DNA of 64,000 nt from Vibrio astriarenae (GCF_010587385.1 NZ_CP047475.1:2914001-2978000); one strand, 5' to 3'. Positions 32,592-42,341 are shown, counted from the stretch's first letter. Program-made: numbers and translations. The notes: generated by a model from the sequence alone, not told the origin.

Positions 32592-33764
32592 AATAAAGAG
32601 AGATATGATGGCGTAGTATGTCGATGTACTAGAGCCAAACAGTGGCGCTTGTGTTGCTCCAATGCAAACAAAGGCCCCAACAAAAACGGTGATGAGTAAC
32701 AGTACATCACCATTGTTTTCACGCAGCTTGTACGCACAGTAGATCGGAGCAAGATATAACAGACTCACTAGTATGAAACCAATGATTCCTTTCTTGGCTA
32801 GCGCATTCACGTATTCATTGTGTAGTGAGTGTTTACCATCTTCGAGGTAAGGGAAAAATATCACCCCCTCATCATACAGCTTGTTATTGAACTCTTTACG
32901 CTTCTCATAGCCCATACCAAACAAAGGTGCTTCAATGAACGTATGGTAGCCACTTTTTAACATTTCAATACGCGCATTAGTTGATGTAGTAGTATCAAGA
33001 TTTATGTTTTCAACATCTCTTTCAATTCGCTCAAACATTGTAGTGGTAGGAAAAAATACAATGGAAGCAACGATCACAATAGAACTTGCTAAATAGACTT
33101 TAGGTCGTTGAGACTTTTCTAACTGCAGCACGCTCAAGGCAACTATCAGTGCCAAAATGGGCAATGATACCAGCAATACTTTCGAGCCCGATAGAAATGA
33201 GGTGATGAAAAATAGTATTGAACACATTGCGGCGTATATAGCCCATTTAGTTTGCCCTCGCCCTAAATATGAACGGATAGCACAAGCACACACCAACATT
33301 CCAATAATCGAATAGTAGGCAACGGCTAAAACATAGACATGCTTTCCAAAAAGCTCTGTAAAGTAACGGTCCGTTCCCAGATACAAGTGGCAATAGATCG
33401 GGAAAAGGATAAAAGAGACGATTGAAGCTGCCATAAAAGACTTATAAAACCAGTCAAGGCTTACGCGAAACTGACTAAGACCCATCGCCATAATAGCAAC
33501 CAAAAGGTAACGACTAGGTGTATCAAGAGCAGCCATCCTCCCCCCATCGATAATGACATGAGGTATTGATAAAGGAATCGTCAGCAAGAATGCATAGATC
33601 AAAGGTTTGAAGGCATTGTTTTGGAATGCATCCCTAGTCATCCGCGTTAAAGAAACCAAGAAGATCAGGACTGCATTAATGACCAGAAATTTATGCCCCA
33701 TAAAAGCGGTTGTGGGAAGAGCAAAAAACAACCACTTAAGAGAGGTGTCTAATCTATGTATCAT
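32553..33764 (-). CDS. waaL: O-antigen ligase family protein
   Basis: The 403-residue protein has about ten to twelve hydrophobic segments and a large periplasmic loop with TNARIEMLKSGYHTFIEAPLFG and SLHNEYVNALAKKG, the Wzy_C/WaaL signature including the conserved His (HNEY). WaaL joins undecaprenyl-linked polymer to lipid A-core in the periplasm. The start overlaps the end of waaA. A Wzy polymerase has the same fold, but position inside the core cluster favours ligase. Confidence 0.85.
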   Translation of the reverse strand: MIHRLDTSLKWLFFALPTTAFMGHKFLVINAVLIFLVSLTRMTRDAFQNNAFKPLIYAFLLTIPLSIPHVIIDGGRMAALDTPSRYLLVAIMAMGLSQFRVSLDWFYKSFMAASIVSFILFPIYCHLYLGTDRYFTELFGKHVYVLAVAYYSIIGMLVCACAIRSYLGRGQTKWAIYAAMCSILFFITSFLSGSKVLLVSLPILALIVALSVLQLEKSQRPKVYLASSIVIVASIVFFPTTTMFERIERDVENINLDTTTSTNARIEMLKSGYHTFIEAPLFGMGYEKRKEFNNKLYDEGVIFFPYLEDGKHSLHNEYVNALAKKGIIGFILVSLLYLAPIYCAYKLRENNGDVLLLITVFVGAFVCIGATQAPLFGSSTSTYYAIISLFILLTLRRGAVSSQ

Positions 33765-35026
33765 TGAAGGTATCTCGTTATATAAGCTTTTGTCTTGTCT
33801 ATTGAACTTGCTTTACTGTCAATATAGGCAGCCCAATTTGGGGTAAGCGTTTGAACAGTCGGCGCGAGCAATTGGGTGACAATTGTATCACTAAGGTTAT
33901 CTTCTGAGACTACAGTCAGTGCATTTAATTCAATCAAATCTTCTGCTATTTCCTGAAAGTTATAGTAACTCGGTCCAGTCAAGCATGGTTTAGAAGCGGC
34001 TAATGGCTCGATGTAATTATGTCCTCCGACTTTGTCTCCAATAAAGCTCCCTCCCATCAATACCAAGTCTGCGGCGAACATGAAAGTAAACATCTCCCCA
34101 ATCGTGTCAGCTAGGTAGACATCAAGGTCGAGTTCGTTTTCCTGTTGAGTTCTGCGAACATACTTTAGATTATTGCTACTGATTAAGGCGGCGACATCGT
34201 CAAATCGCTCAGGATGACGAGGGACTAATATCAGCAAAAGTTCGGGTATGGATTGCCTCGCCTGCATAAAAGCCTTGAGTACAATCTCATCTTCTCCTTG
34301 GTGTGTACTTGCAGCGACTAAGACCTTTCTATCTTCACCTAAAAGCCTCTTCAGTTCGGCGCCATTTCGCTGAGCATGTTCAGGGACTCTTACATCATAT
34401 TTTAAGTTGCCAGTAGACAGCGCTTTGTCAGTGGCTATACCCAATTTCTCAAAGCGATGTTTATCACGCTCCCCAACGGTTAATACGAGATCAATTTGCT
34501 TGAGAAGGGGGCGAATAAGAGGCTGAATTTTTTGGTAGTTGTTCAATGATTTCTCAGATAGCCGTCCATTGACTAACACAATAGGTACTTTCGCTCGAGC
34601 GACAGCGTTGATTGTATTTGGCCACAGTTCCGTTTCAATAATCAACAATACTTGTGGGTCAACCACCTTAAGAAAGTTTTTCACACACCAACTAAAATCA
34701 ATCGGCATATACCTATGCTCGATACCCTCAATTTTTTGAGCCTGCTCAGCCCCCGTGCTCGTCGTTGTGGTAACGAGCACCAACTTCTCTGGGTATTTTT
34801 TTACGAGATCAGCAATCAACCTCTTCGCTGCTAACACTTCACCCACTGATACCGCATGAATCCAAATAACAGGGCGCTTCGAACCAAACAGCTGAGGAGT
34901 AAAGCCAAAATGCTCAACCCAACGTTGATTAAAACTAGGTTTGTTAGACCGCTTTCGGTACAAACCCCAAAGTAGAACAGGGCTCAGCAAAAAGAGAACT
35001 AAGGTATATAGCCAGCGAGCAAGCAT
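33761..35026 (-). CDS. waaA: Kdo transferase
   Basis: The 421-residue GT30 enzyme transfers Kdo from CMP-Kdo to lipid IVA at the inner membrane. An N-terminal anchor (about 4-21) is followed by RPVIWIHAVSVGEVLAAK, LVLVTTTTSTGAEQA and ETELWPNTINA in the N-terminal domain, and FAADLVLMGGSFIGDKVGGHN in the donor site. Length is typical. It is 5 bp downstream of waaF and overlaps waaL by 4 bp. Confidence 0.97.
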   Translation of the reverse strand: MLARWLYTLVLFLLSPVLLWGLYRKRSNKPSFNQRWVEHFGFTPQLFGSKRPVIWIHAVSVGEVLAAKRLIADLVKKYPEKLVLVTTTTSTGAEQAQKIEGIEHRYMPIDFSWCVKNFLKVVDPQVLLIIETELWPNTINAVARAKVPIVLVNGRLSEKSLNNYQKIQPLIRPLLKQIDLVLTVGERDKHRFEKLGIATDKALSTGNLKYDVRVPEHAQRNGAELKRLLGEDRKVLVAASTHQGEDEIVLKAFMQARQSIPELLLILVPRHPERFDDVAALISSNNLKYVRRTQQENELDLDVYLADTIGEMFTFMFAADLVLMGGSFIGDKVGGHNYIEPLAASKPCLTGPSYYNFQEIAEDLIELNALTVVSEDNLSDTIVTQLLAPTVQTLTPNWAAYIDSKASSIDKTKAYITRYLQ

Positions 35027-35031
35027 GGGTG

Positions 35032-36087
35032 TTATGAGCCTCGAACAATCAGGTCAAAGTTATTAATGGCATCAATGACACGAGTAGGAGGCAACTCATT
35101 TAAACAGTTCAAGTGTTTTTTCGGACACGTTCTTTGGAAGCATGGTCGACATTCAATATCCGTATTCAACACTGCAAGTTTACTCGTGAGTGGAGGCGTA
35201 TATTTAGGTGAGCTTGAACCATAAATGGCAACAACATTACAACCTACCGCAGCTGCCACATGCATGAGCCCAGAATCGTTACTAATGACCGTTTTACACA
35301 TGCCAATCAAATCAATGGCTTCGAGTAAACTCGTTTCACCAGCTAAGTCTCGCACAGACGACTCGTTCTCCGGATTAATCAGTTCAACAATCTTACTTGT
35401 GACTTCTTTGTCTTTCGCAGAGCCAAACAGAGCGACTTGATAACCCTTTTCTATCATCTGATTAGCTACCACAGCAAAGTGTTGCTCGGGCCATCGTTTC
35501 GCCGGGCCAAACTCTGCGCCAGGACATAAGCCAATGATAGGGCGAGTGACGTCAAGATTAAACTTTTCTGACAGCGCTTGTTGAGCACTCTGTGAGAGAG
35601 TTAGCTCAGGAAAGGGCAAATCCTCCAACTCACCTAAACATCCCGTTCCTGTCATTAGATGCTTGGGGTGAGCCAGTGAGACATAACGCTCAAGCATATA
35701 CTGAAAAGACTTTTTGTTGGTTCGAATATCGTTAAGCAAACCAAAGCGCATTTCGCCTTTCCAGCCCACTCTTTTGGGAACTTTAGCAAACCACGGGATT
35801 AACGCCGACTTGGCTGAGTTGGGAAGAGTAAAGGCCAAGTCATACTGCGCTTTTCTCAAGCCAACACCTAATTGATACCGTGTTTTTATATCAAATTGAC
35901 CATGACCTAATGGCATTTCAATCGCTGAATTAACTTCCGGCATTCGCTCTAAAATCGCTTTACACCAGCCAGGAGCCAAAACATCAATTTTTGCATCTGG
36001 GTATTGCTTAACAAGCTCTTTGTATAAGCCTTGTGACATAACCATGTCGCCAACCCAAGAGGGTCCTATAACAAGTATTTTCTTCAT
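35032..36087 (-). CDS. waaF: LPS heptosyltransferase II
   Basis: The 351-residue GT9 enzyme has VIGPSWVGDMVMSQGLYKEL at the start, which is the WaaF form of the motif. FTLPNSAKSALIPWFAKVPKRVG and NDSGLMHVAAAVGCNVVAIYGSSSP follow. A Cys-containing CRPCFQRTCPKKHLNC segment lies near the C-terminus, as in WaaF. It adds the second heptose to the inner core. It follows the GT90 gene by 2 bp. Confidence 0.95.
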   Translation of the reverse strand: MKKILVIGPSWVGDMVMSQGLYKELVKQYPDAKIDVLAPGWCKAILERMPEVNSAIEMPLGHGQFDIKTRYQLGVGLRKAQYDLAFTLPNSAKSALIPWFAKVPKRVGWKGEMRFGLLNDIRTNKKSFQYMLERYVSLAHPKHLMTGTGCLGELEDLPFPELTLSQSAQQALSEKFNLDVTRPIIGLCPGAEFGPAKRWPEQHFAVVANQMIEKGYQVALFGSAKDKEVTSKIVELINPENESSVRDLAGETSLLEAIDLIGMCKTVISNDSGLMHVAAAVGCNVVAIYGSSSPKYTPPLTSKLAVLNTDIECRPCFQRTCPKKHLNCLNELPPTRVIDAINNFDLIVRGS

Positions 36088-36089
36088 AA

Positions 36090-37013
36090 CTATCGTGTTA
36101 GTTGCCCAGAGAGGCTAAAGTAGGTTTCAAGTGTTTTGATGCTAACCAGCTCCTCTAGGTCTTCATCTCTAAAGGGCTTGAGATAGTCATGCGCATTGCT
36201 GACTATTTTTCTTGCCTCATCGGGGTTAGATATATAAAAGCTAAGTTTCTCTTCGAGATCAGACCAATCATCTTTAACCTCAATATAGTGAATGCCTGGC
36301 ACTAGAGTGCCCTCCATAAACCAAGTCTCAAACTTCATTTTAGGAGAAACTACAACAGAGTTAGACGACATCGCCCATTTTAGATTTGAGGCAACATCAT
36401 TGCCCTCTAAGCAGATGATAAATTTGTAGTCTAGTTGCTCTTCAACCGACATAAATGGTTTTTTCCACTCTGGGTGGCTGTCTGATTGATTTGACTGACC
36501 TGCGTCAACGAGAGGGTGGTCGAACATTTGCTCCATAAAACGGATACGATGAGGCTGGGTTACCGCCCCTCTGAAAACCGCCAAGTCCTTTTTGTCCGCG
36601 AAATCTTTTTTATCTTCCACAAATCTAAAGTGACGGTACGTGACCAGTTTCATGATGATAGAGTTTTCATTGTCACCATCGATTGGTCTTGCCTTAAAAA
36701 TAGTGGGATAAGGCTCGATGTGTGTTTCATCACCAAAGTGATAAAGAAAACGAAAAGTGTCCGGAAAAAAGCGCATAACCGACATCAAATCGATAACATA
36801 TTGGCTCTGCCCTTTGTGATTAAACCGGCCTATCGATACAGCTTCGTTAGGTAACCTGAAAGAGCGATCTAGCTTGATGTAGTAGCCGACTCTTTGCTTT
36901 ATGTAATCTTGCTGCGATACATACTTCTTTTCTAGACCGCGCCTACGCAAGTTTAGGAGAGCCTTGGGGGTCATACGGCGTTTGAAGTAGTTGAAATAGT
37001 ATTTTAATTTCAC
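36090..37013 (-). CDS. Family 90 glycosyltransferase (LpsA/CAP10-like)
   Basis: The 307-residue protein matches the CAP10/LpsA family: DKKDLAVFRGAVTQPHRIRFME and ICLEGNDVASNLKWAMSSNS are typical donor-site segments. Related bacterial enzymes add hexoses to the LPS core. It is immediately upstream of waaF with 2 bp spacing, so it belongs to the core operon. Donor sugar is unknown. Confidence 0.85.
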   Translation of the reverse strand: MKLKYYFNYFKRRMTPKALLNLRRRGLEKKYVSQQDYIKQRVGYYIKLDRSFRLPNEAVSIGRFNHKGQSQYVIDLMSVMRFFPDTFRFLYHFGDETHIEPYPTIFKARPIDGDNENSIIMKLVTYRHFRFVEDKKDFADKKDLAVFRGAVTQPHRIRFMEQMFDHPLVDAGQSNQSDSHPEWKKPFMSVEEQLDYKFIICLEGNDVASNLKWAMSSNSVVVSPKMKFETWFMEGTLVPGIHYIEVKDDWSDLEEKLSFYISNPDEARKIVSNAHDYLKPFRDEDLEELVSIKTLETYFSLSGQLTR

Positions 37014-37118
37014 AGAGTCAAAATCTCGAATTCAAGTTGGTGAAATTATATCACTTTTAAGATAAAAGATGACCAGAAAGCCAAAACTTCTGCAGCCACC
37101 TCATACACATATCGGATA

Positions 37119-38111
37119 TTACAGGCTTTGTTTAGCAAGGTAAGTGGTCGCAATGTCAGTCACCTGCTCTGGCACGATAGCGTTTATGTTTTTTTTGTCT
37201 TCGGCGGGAAATACACACCATGACGCATCATGAGCGAGGTACCATTCCGTCAAGACATGGTAAGGAGAGCGCCAACCATTTTTTATCTCTTGCCAACCCC
37301 AGACCATAATCATGGGTGCTTTCAACATCTGAAAAATATGACAAGGGCCGCAGTCGTTGGATAACACCAAAGAGGCTTTCGACGCCAAAGCAATCAGGTC
37401 CGTAATATTTGGTGACTGAGCAATATAAACATTGTCATACCCAGCAAGCTGTTTCTCAATAACTTGCTGTTTTTCTGCTTCATCAGGGCCTAAAACAAAA
37501 GTAAATGCATATTGTCCTTGCCCATTAAACTGCTTATCGAGTTCAGAGACAACTTCACAGTAGTTTTCAATATCCCAAACTTTAAAGGCACCAGCACCAC
37601 CGCCAGGCAACACTACAACGTTATTTGGCTTCATCTCGGTCAGCGAGCCGTACTTCTCGATAATGGTCGTATCGTACTGTTTTTGAGAAACCTGATTCAC
37701 CAATTCAAGGTTGTTCAAGGCGATGTACTGCTTACCTTTTTGCGTGAAAATATGGTGATCATAGTTACCAAATCGATGCACCCACTTAGAGTTGCTGAAG
37801 CCATACTTTTTCTTGGCATTTGAAAGCATGACAACACAGTGTATTCGCTCTGAGCCCGAATAAACGTTATACACCTGCTCAAACTTCTTTGAGTTTACGT
37901 GACTTAATAGTGCTCGGGTGCTCCATGAAGAGTAGTTCACAACGTGATCAGCAACACCACACGAAGCCAGAAGTGAGCTATTATCGGTTTTACTGTAAAG
38001 AGTGATTTCTGCAGACGGGTACTCTTCTCTCAAAGCACATAGCATCGGTAATTGTGTCGTAATGTTCCCAAATTGGTCTCTATGAGGGACGAATACTGCA
38101 ATATTTTTCAC
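37119..38111 (-). CDS. Family 9 glycosyltransferase (heptosyltransferase family)
   Basis: I prefer the GTG at 38111 (KNIAVFVPHRDQFGNITTQL), which gives 330 residues; an upstream extension of 21 codons has a hydrophobic, unlikely N-terminus. The C-terminal donor site is VLSNDCGPCHIFQMLKAPMIMVWGW, a divergent GT9 motif with Cys replacing Ser and Ala in the usual NDSGPAH. It is first in the leftward core operon, divergent from a GT4 gene. Sugar specificity is unknown. Confidence 0.75.
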   Translation of the reverse strand: MKNIAVFVPHRDQFGNITTQLPMLCALREEYPSAEITLYSKTDNSSLLASCGVADHVVNYSSWSTRALLSHVNSKKFEQVYNVYSGSERIHCVVMLSNAKKKYGFSNSKWVHRFGNYDHHIFTQKGKQYIALNNLELVNQVSQKQYDTTIIEKYGSLTEMKPNNVVVLPGGGAGAFKVWDIENYCEVVSELDKQFNGQGQYAFTFVLGPDEAEKQQVIEKQLAGYDNVYIAQSPNITDLIALASKASLVLSNDCGPCHIFQMLKAPMIMVWGWQEIKNGWRSPYHVLTEWYLAHDASWCVFPAEDKKNINAIVPEQVTDIATTYLAKQSL

Positions 38112-38295
38112 GATAAACTCTATCCAACAAGCGGCTATGACATATTGCTTCGTATTGTACCAAAATTGTGTCACTATACTGAGCTAGATGGTATTCGAAA
38201 CCAAAAACTTCACTTTCGAGCACTTTTTGCCAAGCATTACATCTATAAAAGTCTGCAAAAGAAAAATGGAAACTTTTGAAACGAAAGTAAGTAGG

Positions 38296-39387
38296 ATGGC
38301 TAAACAACTAAAATCTATGCATATCTGTCACGTAAACCTAGCCACTCATTTCAACGGTGGTGAAAACCAAACTTATGAGCTCATAAAGCACCAAATAGGG
38401 CTAGGTTATGACATAACCGTCGTTGTTAAAGCAAATAGCAAACTCCATAAAAAAATCTCAACTCTAAGCTGTAGTGTTATCCCAGTTAGGCATTTTGTAT
38501 TTGGGCATCTAACTAAAAAAGCGTCTTCATTTGATGTCGTCCATATACATGAGGGCAAAGCCACTTATTGGGGTTTGATTAACCACTATTTGTACAAAAC
38601 TCCATATGTCATCACACGTCGCATTGATAACGTAATCAGCCAGAAGTGGATTACAAAACATGCCTATTCGAAGGCGTCAGCAACTGTCGGCCTGAGCAAT
38701 ACCATTGTTAACCGTTTGCTAGAGTGTAATCCTGAGCAAAACGTGCTCAAAATCCCTAGCTCTCCTGTTAGCTACCCTGTTTCAGACACAAATGTCTCGC
38801 AGATAAAAGAGAGGTTTGGCAACAAGTTCATCATTATACAAGCTGCGAATATGCTTAAGCATAAAGGTTTTGACTTAACCATAGAGGCTGCTAAAAAATT
38901 AGCCACATCTCATCCTAGTATTCATTTTTGCTTGTTGGGTGATGGTAAAGACATGCCTTTCTTCCAATCTCTCGCGGTTGGGCTAAACAATGTGACATTT
39001 GTAGGAAAACAAGAAAATATGGGGGACTGGTTTAAAGCTGCAAACCTTCAAGTCCACCCATCCTATAATGAGGGGCTAGGCTCTGTCATTTTAGAGGGTA
39101 TGAAGGCAGGACTTGTCGTTATCGGTAGCAACTCTGGCGGTATTCCCGATATTATCCAGCACAAGCACAACGGACTTCTATCTCAGCCTGGCTGTTCGCA
39201 AAGCTTATGCGAGAGCATTGCTTATCTACATGATAATCCAGATTTAGTTCATTCGATGGCCAAAGCCAGCTCCAAAACCATTGAGAAGTTTTCTTTAACT
39301 GTGGCATCCAAGATGTACGAGAAGTTGTACTTTCAAGTTATGGAGCAAACTGATCGTAAAGCGCTCTCAGAAAACTCCAGTAATTAG
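38296..39387 (+). CDS. Family 4 glycosyltransferase (LPS core region)
   Basis: From the ATG at 38296 the protein has 363 residues. In-frame ATGs at 38266 and 38317 are possible, and the longest frame starts at 38188. HICHVNLATHFNGGENQTYEL is the GT4 N-terminal loop, and YNEGLGSVILEGMKAGLVVIGSNSGG is the donor-site E-x7-E region. It is transcribed away from the heptosyltransferase-like gene and toward the GT25 gene. A core sugar transfer is likely. Confidence 0.82.
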   Translation: MAKQLKSMHICHVNLATHFNGGENQTYELIKHQIGLGYDITVVVKANSKLHKKISTLSCSVIPVRHFVFGHLTKKASSFDVVHIHEGKATYWGLINHYLYKTPYVITRRIDNVISQKWITKHAYSKASATVGLSNTIVNRLLECNPEQNVLKIPSSPVSYPVSDTNVSQIKERFGNKFIIIQAANMLKHKGFDLTIEAAKKLATSHPSIHFCLLGDGKDMPFFQSLAVGLNNVTFVGKQENMGDWFKAANLQVHPSYNEGLGSVILEGMKAGLVVIGSNSGGIPDIIQHKHNGLLSQPGCSQSLCESIAYLHDNPDLVHSMAKASSKTIEKFSLTVASKMYEKLYFQVMEQTDRKALSENSSN

Positions 39388-39511
39388 ACTTTGCATTTAT
39401 ATATTGTACTGATGTATTGACTAAATTGTATTAAACCAAGATATGCAACCTAGACATATCTAATTCCACTCTGTACTCTTCCCCAACTCTTTATCATCTT
39501 TTTTATCAATT

Positions 39512-40282
39512 ATGAAAGCTTACTGTATAACCTTAAAAGGTTGTGGTGACAGGCAGCAGCACATCACTCAAGTAATGAGTCAAACCTCTCTAGAGTTAGA
39601 GTTTTTCTATGGTGTCGATGCTAGAACCACGCAACATCCTCTTTTAGATAATTACAACAAAAGAAAATACTCTTACCGTATGGGACGCGAGGCGGCAATA
39701 GGTGAACTTGGTTGCTATGCAAGTCATTATCTCATTTGGCAAAAGTGTATCGAAGAAAATGAACCGATATTAGTTTTGGAAGATGACCTAAATATCGACG
39801 TAGAAGCTTTTGAAAGATCGGTTGAAATAACAAAAGAGCATATCAATGAGTGTGGATACATTCGACTCGAAAATACGGGGCGAAAAATTCTCTCTTATGC
39901 AACCCACAACTACGATAACCAAGACTTAGTCAAGTTTCTCAAAGTTCCTCAATGCACGACTGCCTATGCAATCTCTCCCAAAGCGGCAAAAGCATTTTTG
40001 GAAAGCAGTGACGAGTTCTTATATCCTGTCGATGTATTTTTGAGAAATGTTTGGGTTCACAAACAACCCATGTTTGGTATCTGGCAAGCAGGTCTATGGG
40101 GAGGAAACAAACCTTCATTAATCGGCGATAGGAAAAGAAAAGGGAAAAAAGACTACACGGTCGCGACGATGCGATTGCTCAACAAGGCCAAAAGTATGCT
40201 ACTCAACTTAAGCCAAAACATTCGTCATCTGTTTACCCTGCGTTCTACACATGCTCCAACTCGATTTGTTCGCGGCGAGTAG
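39512..40282 (+). CDS. Family 25 glycosyltransferase
   Basis: The 256-residue protein has the GT25 motifs: YCITLKGCGDRQQHI at the N-terminus, GELGCYASHYLIWQ, ILVLEDDLNID (metal binding) and CTTAYAISPKAAKAFL. GT25 enzymes of bacterial LPS often add galactose or related sugars to the core. It follows the GT4 gene by 124 bp and converges on mutM. The C-terminus is basic, possibly for membrane association. Confidence 0.9.
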   Translation: MKAYCITLKGCGDRQQHITQVMSQTSLELEFFYGVDARTTQHPLLDNYNKRKYSYRMGREAAIGELGCYASHYLIWQKCIEENEPILVLEDDLNIDVEAFERSVEITKEHINECGYIRLENTGRKILSYATHNYDNQDLVKFLKVPQCTTAYAISPKAAKAFLESSDEFLYPVDVFLRNVWVHKQPMFGIWQAGLWGGNKPSLIGDRKRKGKKDYTVATMRLLNKAKSMLLNLSQNIRHLFTLRSTHAPTRFVRGE

Positions 40283-40298
40283 TTAACTCTCCCCTTTA

Positions 40299-41114
40299 TT
40301 AGTCTTTTTGACACTCTCTGCAATAAAACGTATTCCTCTGCCCAATTTTCTGCTCTTGAATTTCTTCGGCGCAAATTGGGCAGGGTTCTCCCGCTTTACC
40401 ATACACTTGTAACTCCTGCACAAAATACCCTGGCTTGCCATCGGGTTGAGCAAAGTCATTGAGTGTGGTTCCACCCTGCCTAATCGCTGTCTCAAGCGTG
40501 GCTTTAATTTCAGCCACCAGCAACAACCACTCTTTCTTGGTCACTTTATTTGCCGGGCGTAATGGGCTGATTTTCGCTTTAAACAAAGACTCATTGGCGT
40601 AGATGTTCCCTACTCCCACAACGACTTTGTTGTCCATAATGAACTGCTTCACAGCTACTCGCTTGTTCTTGGCTTTTTCGATGATGTAATCAGCGTTAAA
40701 TTCATCTGTCAGCGGCTCTGGGCCGATATTTTCCAGCACCTGATGTGATTGCCCTTTTTCACACCATAGCCACGCTCCGAAGCGTCTTGGGTCGTTGTAG
40801 CGGAGGATTTTTCCGTTCTCTAGCTGCAGATCGACGTGATCATGCTTAGCGGCAGGAAAGTCAGCGTCGAGGACTCTTAGCGAGCCAGACATGCCTAGAT
40901 GGACGATTGCGCTGCCGACGTTGCTTTCAATCAACAGGTATTTGGCTCGTCTAGAGATTTTCGTGATGACCTGCCCTTCCATTTTTTTTAGCTCTTGCTG
41001 TGGGATGTCCCAGCGTAGTTTGGGGGCTCGGAAGGTGAGTTTTGCGATGGTTTGGCCTTGCAGGTGTGGTGTGATGCCTAGGCGGCTGACTTCGACTTCG
41101 GGTAGTTCGGGCAT
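40299..41114 (-). CDS. mutM: Formamidopyrimidine-DNA glycosylase
   Basis: The 271-residue base-excision repair enzyme removes 8-oxoguanine. It starts with PELPEVE (catalytic Pro2 and Glu3), has the H2TH region with [14 protein letters not shown], and ends with a zinc finger CPICAEEI ... FYCRECQ. All key residues are present and the length is typical. Its linkage to coaD, the core genes and rpmG is common in gammaproteobacteria. Confidence 0.98.
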   Translation of the reverse strand: MPELPEVEVSRLGITPHLQGQTIAKLTFRAPKLRWDIPQQELKKMEGQVITKISRRAKYLLIESNVGSAIVHLGMSGSLRVLDADFPAAKHDHVDLQLENGKILRYNDPRRFGAWLWCEKGQSHQVLENIGPEPLTDEFNADYIIEKAKNKRVAVKQFIMDNKVVVGVGNIYANESLFKAKISPLRPANKVTKKEWLLLVAEIKATLETAIRQGGTTLNDFAQPDGKPGYFVQELQVYGKAGEPCPICAEEIQEQKIGQRNTFYCRECQKD

Positions 41115-41130
41115 GGGGTTGTGCTCGCTT

Positions 41131-41210
41131 TGGGTAGATCCTGAAACGAGTTCAGGATGACATTCTTTTGTTCAGGATGACGGTCTTTTGTTTTGGATGA
41201 CAAGCTTTTG
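41131..41210. repeat. Dispersed palindrome with three 20-bp tandem copies
   Basis: ATCCTGAA-ACGAG-TTCAGGAT (41138-41158) is an 8-bp stem. From 41151, three 20-bp units starting TTCAGGATGAC (the third diverged to TTTTGGATGAC) run to 41210. A related TAGACCCTGAAACGAGTTCA element is at 52512-52538. It lies between the 169-residue gene and mutM. Confidence 0.85.
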
Positions 41211-41269
41211 CTCTGGTATCAGGCTTTAGTTCAGGGCTGCTGATTTTTAGTTGCAGCGACGAACTTTAC

Positions 41270-41779
41270 TTATGGAATCAAGTAGTCAACTTCGAATGAA
41301 ATTGCGATCCACTGTTGTTGCCAGTTTTGGAAAACCCAGAACTCGTCTCCTCGATAAAAGGTGATTCGGTGTGGTTCTTCTACGCCTTGGTACCAGATTT
41401 CGATCGTCTCTGGGGATCCTAGATTTGATCGTATGGCATCGAAGATATCATTTTCAAGCAATGTGCCTTCTAAAGATTGCCACCGTGTAATGAGCTCAGG
41501 AATAGGTACATCTTGAGTGTTCAGGTTTGATGTCCATTGGCCATTCTCCCACTTTAACTCAGCTCCATTGAAGTATAGGGCCTCAACAGCATGGTTGGGG
41601 TCTAGGAGCCTTGGAAGTTGGCTTTTGTTGCCAGTTGAGACCGATTCAGTCTGCTCTGGCTCACCAATAAGGTAGGTTTGAATTAGCTTAGGGGCGTTCA
41701 TCAATACCATAAACGAAATGATGCCGAGGATTAGAATGTTGTTCCAACGACGTTGGCGCTGGGTTGACTGGTTCCGCAT
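41270..41779 (-). CDS. Conserved hypothetical membrane-anchored protein
   Basis: The 169-residue protein has one N-terminal membrane segment (about 14-32, ILILGIISFMVLMNAPKLI), so most of it should face the periplasm. The rest contains LLDPNHAVEALYFNGAELKWENG and EFWVFQNWQQQWIAISFEVDYLIP; no domain is recognised. It lies between mutM and rpmG in the same direction, separated from rpmG by a large heptamer array. Confidence 0.7.
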   Translation of the reverse strand: MRNQSTQRQRRWNNILILGIISFMVLMNAPKLIQTYLIGEPEQTESVSTGNKSQLPRLLDPNHAVEALYFNGAELKWENGQWTSNLNTQDVPIPELITRWQSLEGTLLENDIFDAIRSNLGSPETIEIWYQGVEEPHRITFYRGDEFWVFQNWQQQWIAISFEVDYLIP

Positions 41780-41832
41780 ACTCTCACCCTGAATAAGCTT
41801 TTGATGTTTATTACTTTACGGGATCTTTGGGA

Positions 41833-41985
41833 AAGGTGAAAGGGGCAAGGGGCAAGGGACAAGGGACAAGGGACAAGGGACAAGGGACAAGGGACAAGGG
41901 ACAAGGGACAAGGGACAAGGGACAAGGGACAAGGGACAAGGGACAAGGGACAAGGGACAAGGGACAAGGGACAAGGGACAAGGGA
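41833..41985. repeat. Largest heptamer array: AAGGGAC, 18 copies plus edge variants
   Basis: From left to right the array reads AAGGTGA, AAGGGGC twice, then AAGGGAC 18 times and a partial unit. The edge units are intermediate forms between array types of this window. It lies in the 381-bp gap between the hypothetical gene and rpmG. A CTTTAACCTTGAAGCGAAG segment and CTTGTACCTT follow at about 42053-42092, and the rpmG terminator closes the gap. Confidence 0.97.
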
Positions 41986-42104
41986 TTTTATCGGCCTTCG
42001 AGTAGTTCGCAACATTTTGGTGTAGGTAAATTAAAATATAACGCGCATTTACCTTTAACCTTGAAGCGAAGCGCCCTTTCTTCTTGTACCTTTTCTTTAG
42101 GCAA

Positions 42105-42135
42105 TAAAAAACCCGACTAAAAAGCCGGGTTTTTA
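42105..42135 (-). terminator. Intrinsic terminator of the rpmB-rpmG transcript
   Basis: ACCCG/CGGGT arms flanked by A6 and T5 form a stem extended by A-U pairs. On the minus strand it ends in a T-run. It sits 26 bp after the rpmG stop and may work in both directions. Confidence 0.85.
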
Positions 42136-42160
42136 ACACAATCTGCAAAGAGGCAATCAA

Positions 42161-42328
42161 TTACTTGATTTTAGCTTCTTTGTACATAACGTGTTGGCGA
42201 ACTACTGGATCAAACTTTTTGATCTCAAATTTGCCTGGCATGTTACGCTTGTTTTTGTCAGTTGTGTAGAAGTGACCAGTACCTGCAGAAGATACTAGAC
42301 GGATTTTCTCACGAATGCCTTTAGCCAT
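42161..42328 (-). CDS. rpmG: 50S ribosomal protein L33
   Basis: The 55-residue protein reads [18 protein letters not shown] onward, with [10 protein letters not shown] and [15 protein letters not shown], a clear L33. It is the cysteine-free form, without the CxxC zinc motifs. It follows rpmB by 13 bp and is followed by a terminator. Confidence 0.98.
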   Translation of the reverse strand: MAKGIREKIRLVSSAGTGHFYTTDKNKRNMPGKFEIKKFDPVVRQHVMYKEAKIK

Positions 42329-42341
42329 TGCTTAATTCCTC

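Noticed and set aside
41833..41985. CRISPR array
   Set aside because: The repeats are 7 bp, contiguous and without spacers, and no cas genes are present.
41731..42160. Long repetitive reading frames (for example repeated Ser-Leu-Val-Pro-Cys-Pro) across the AAGGGAC array
   Set aside because: A 7-bp period makes all frames open and repetitive; there is no ribosome binding site or coding signal.
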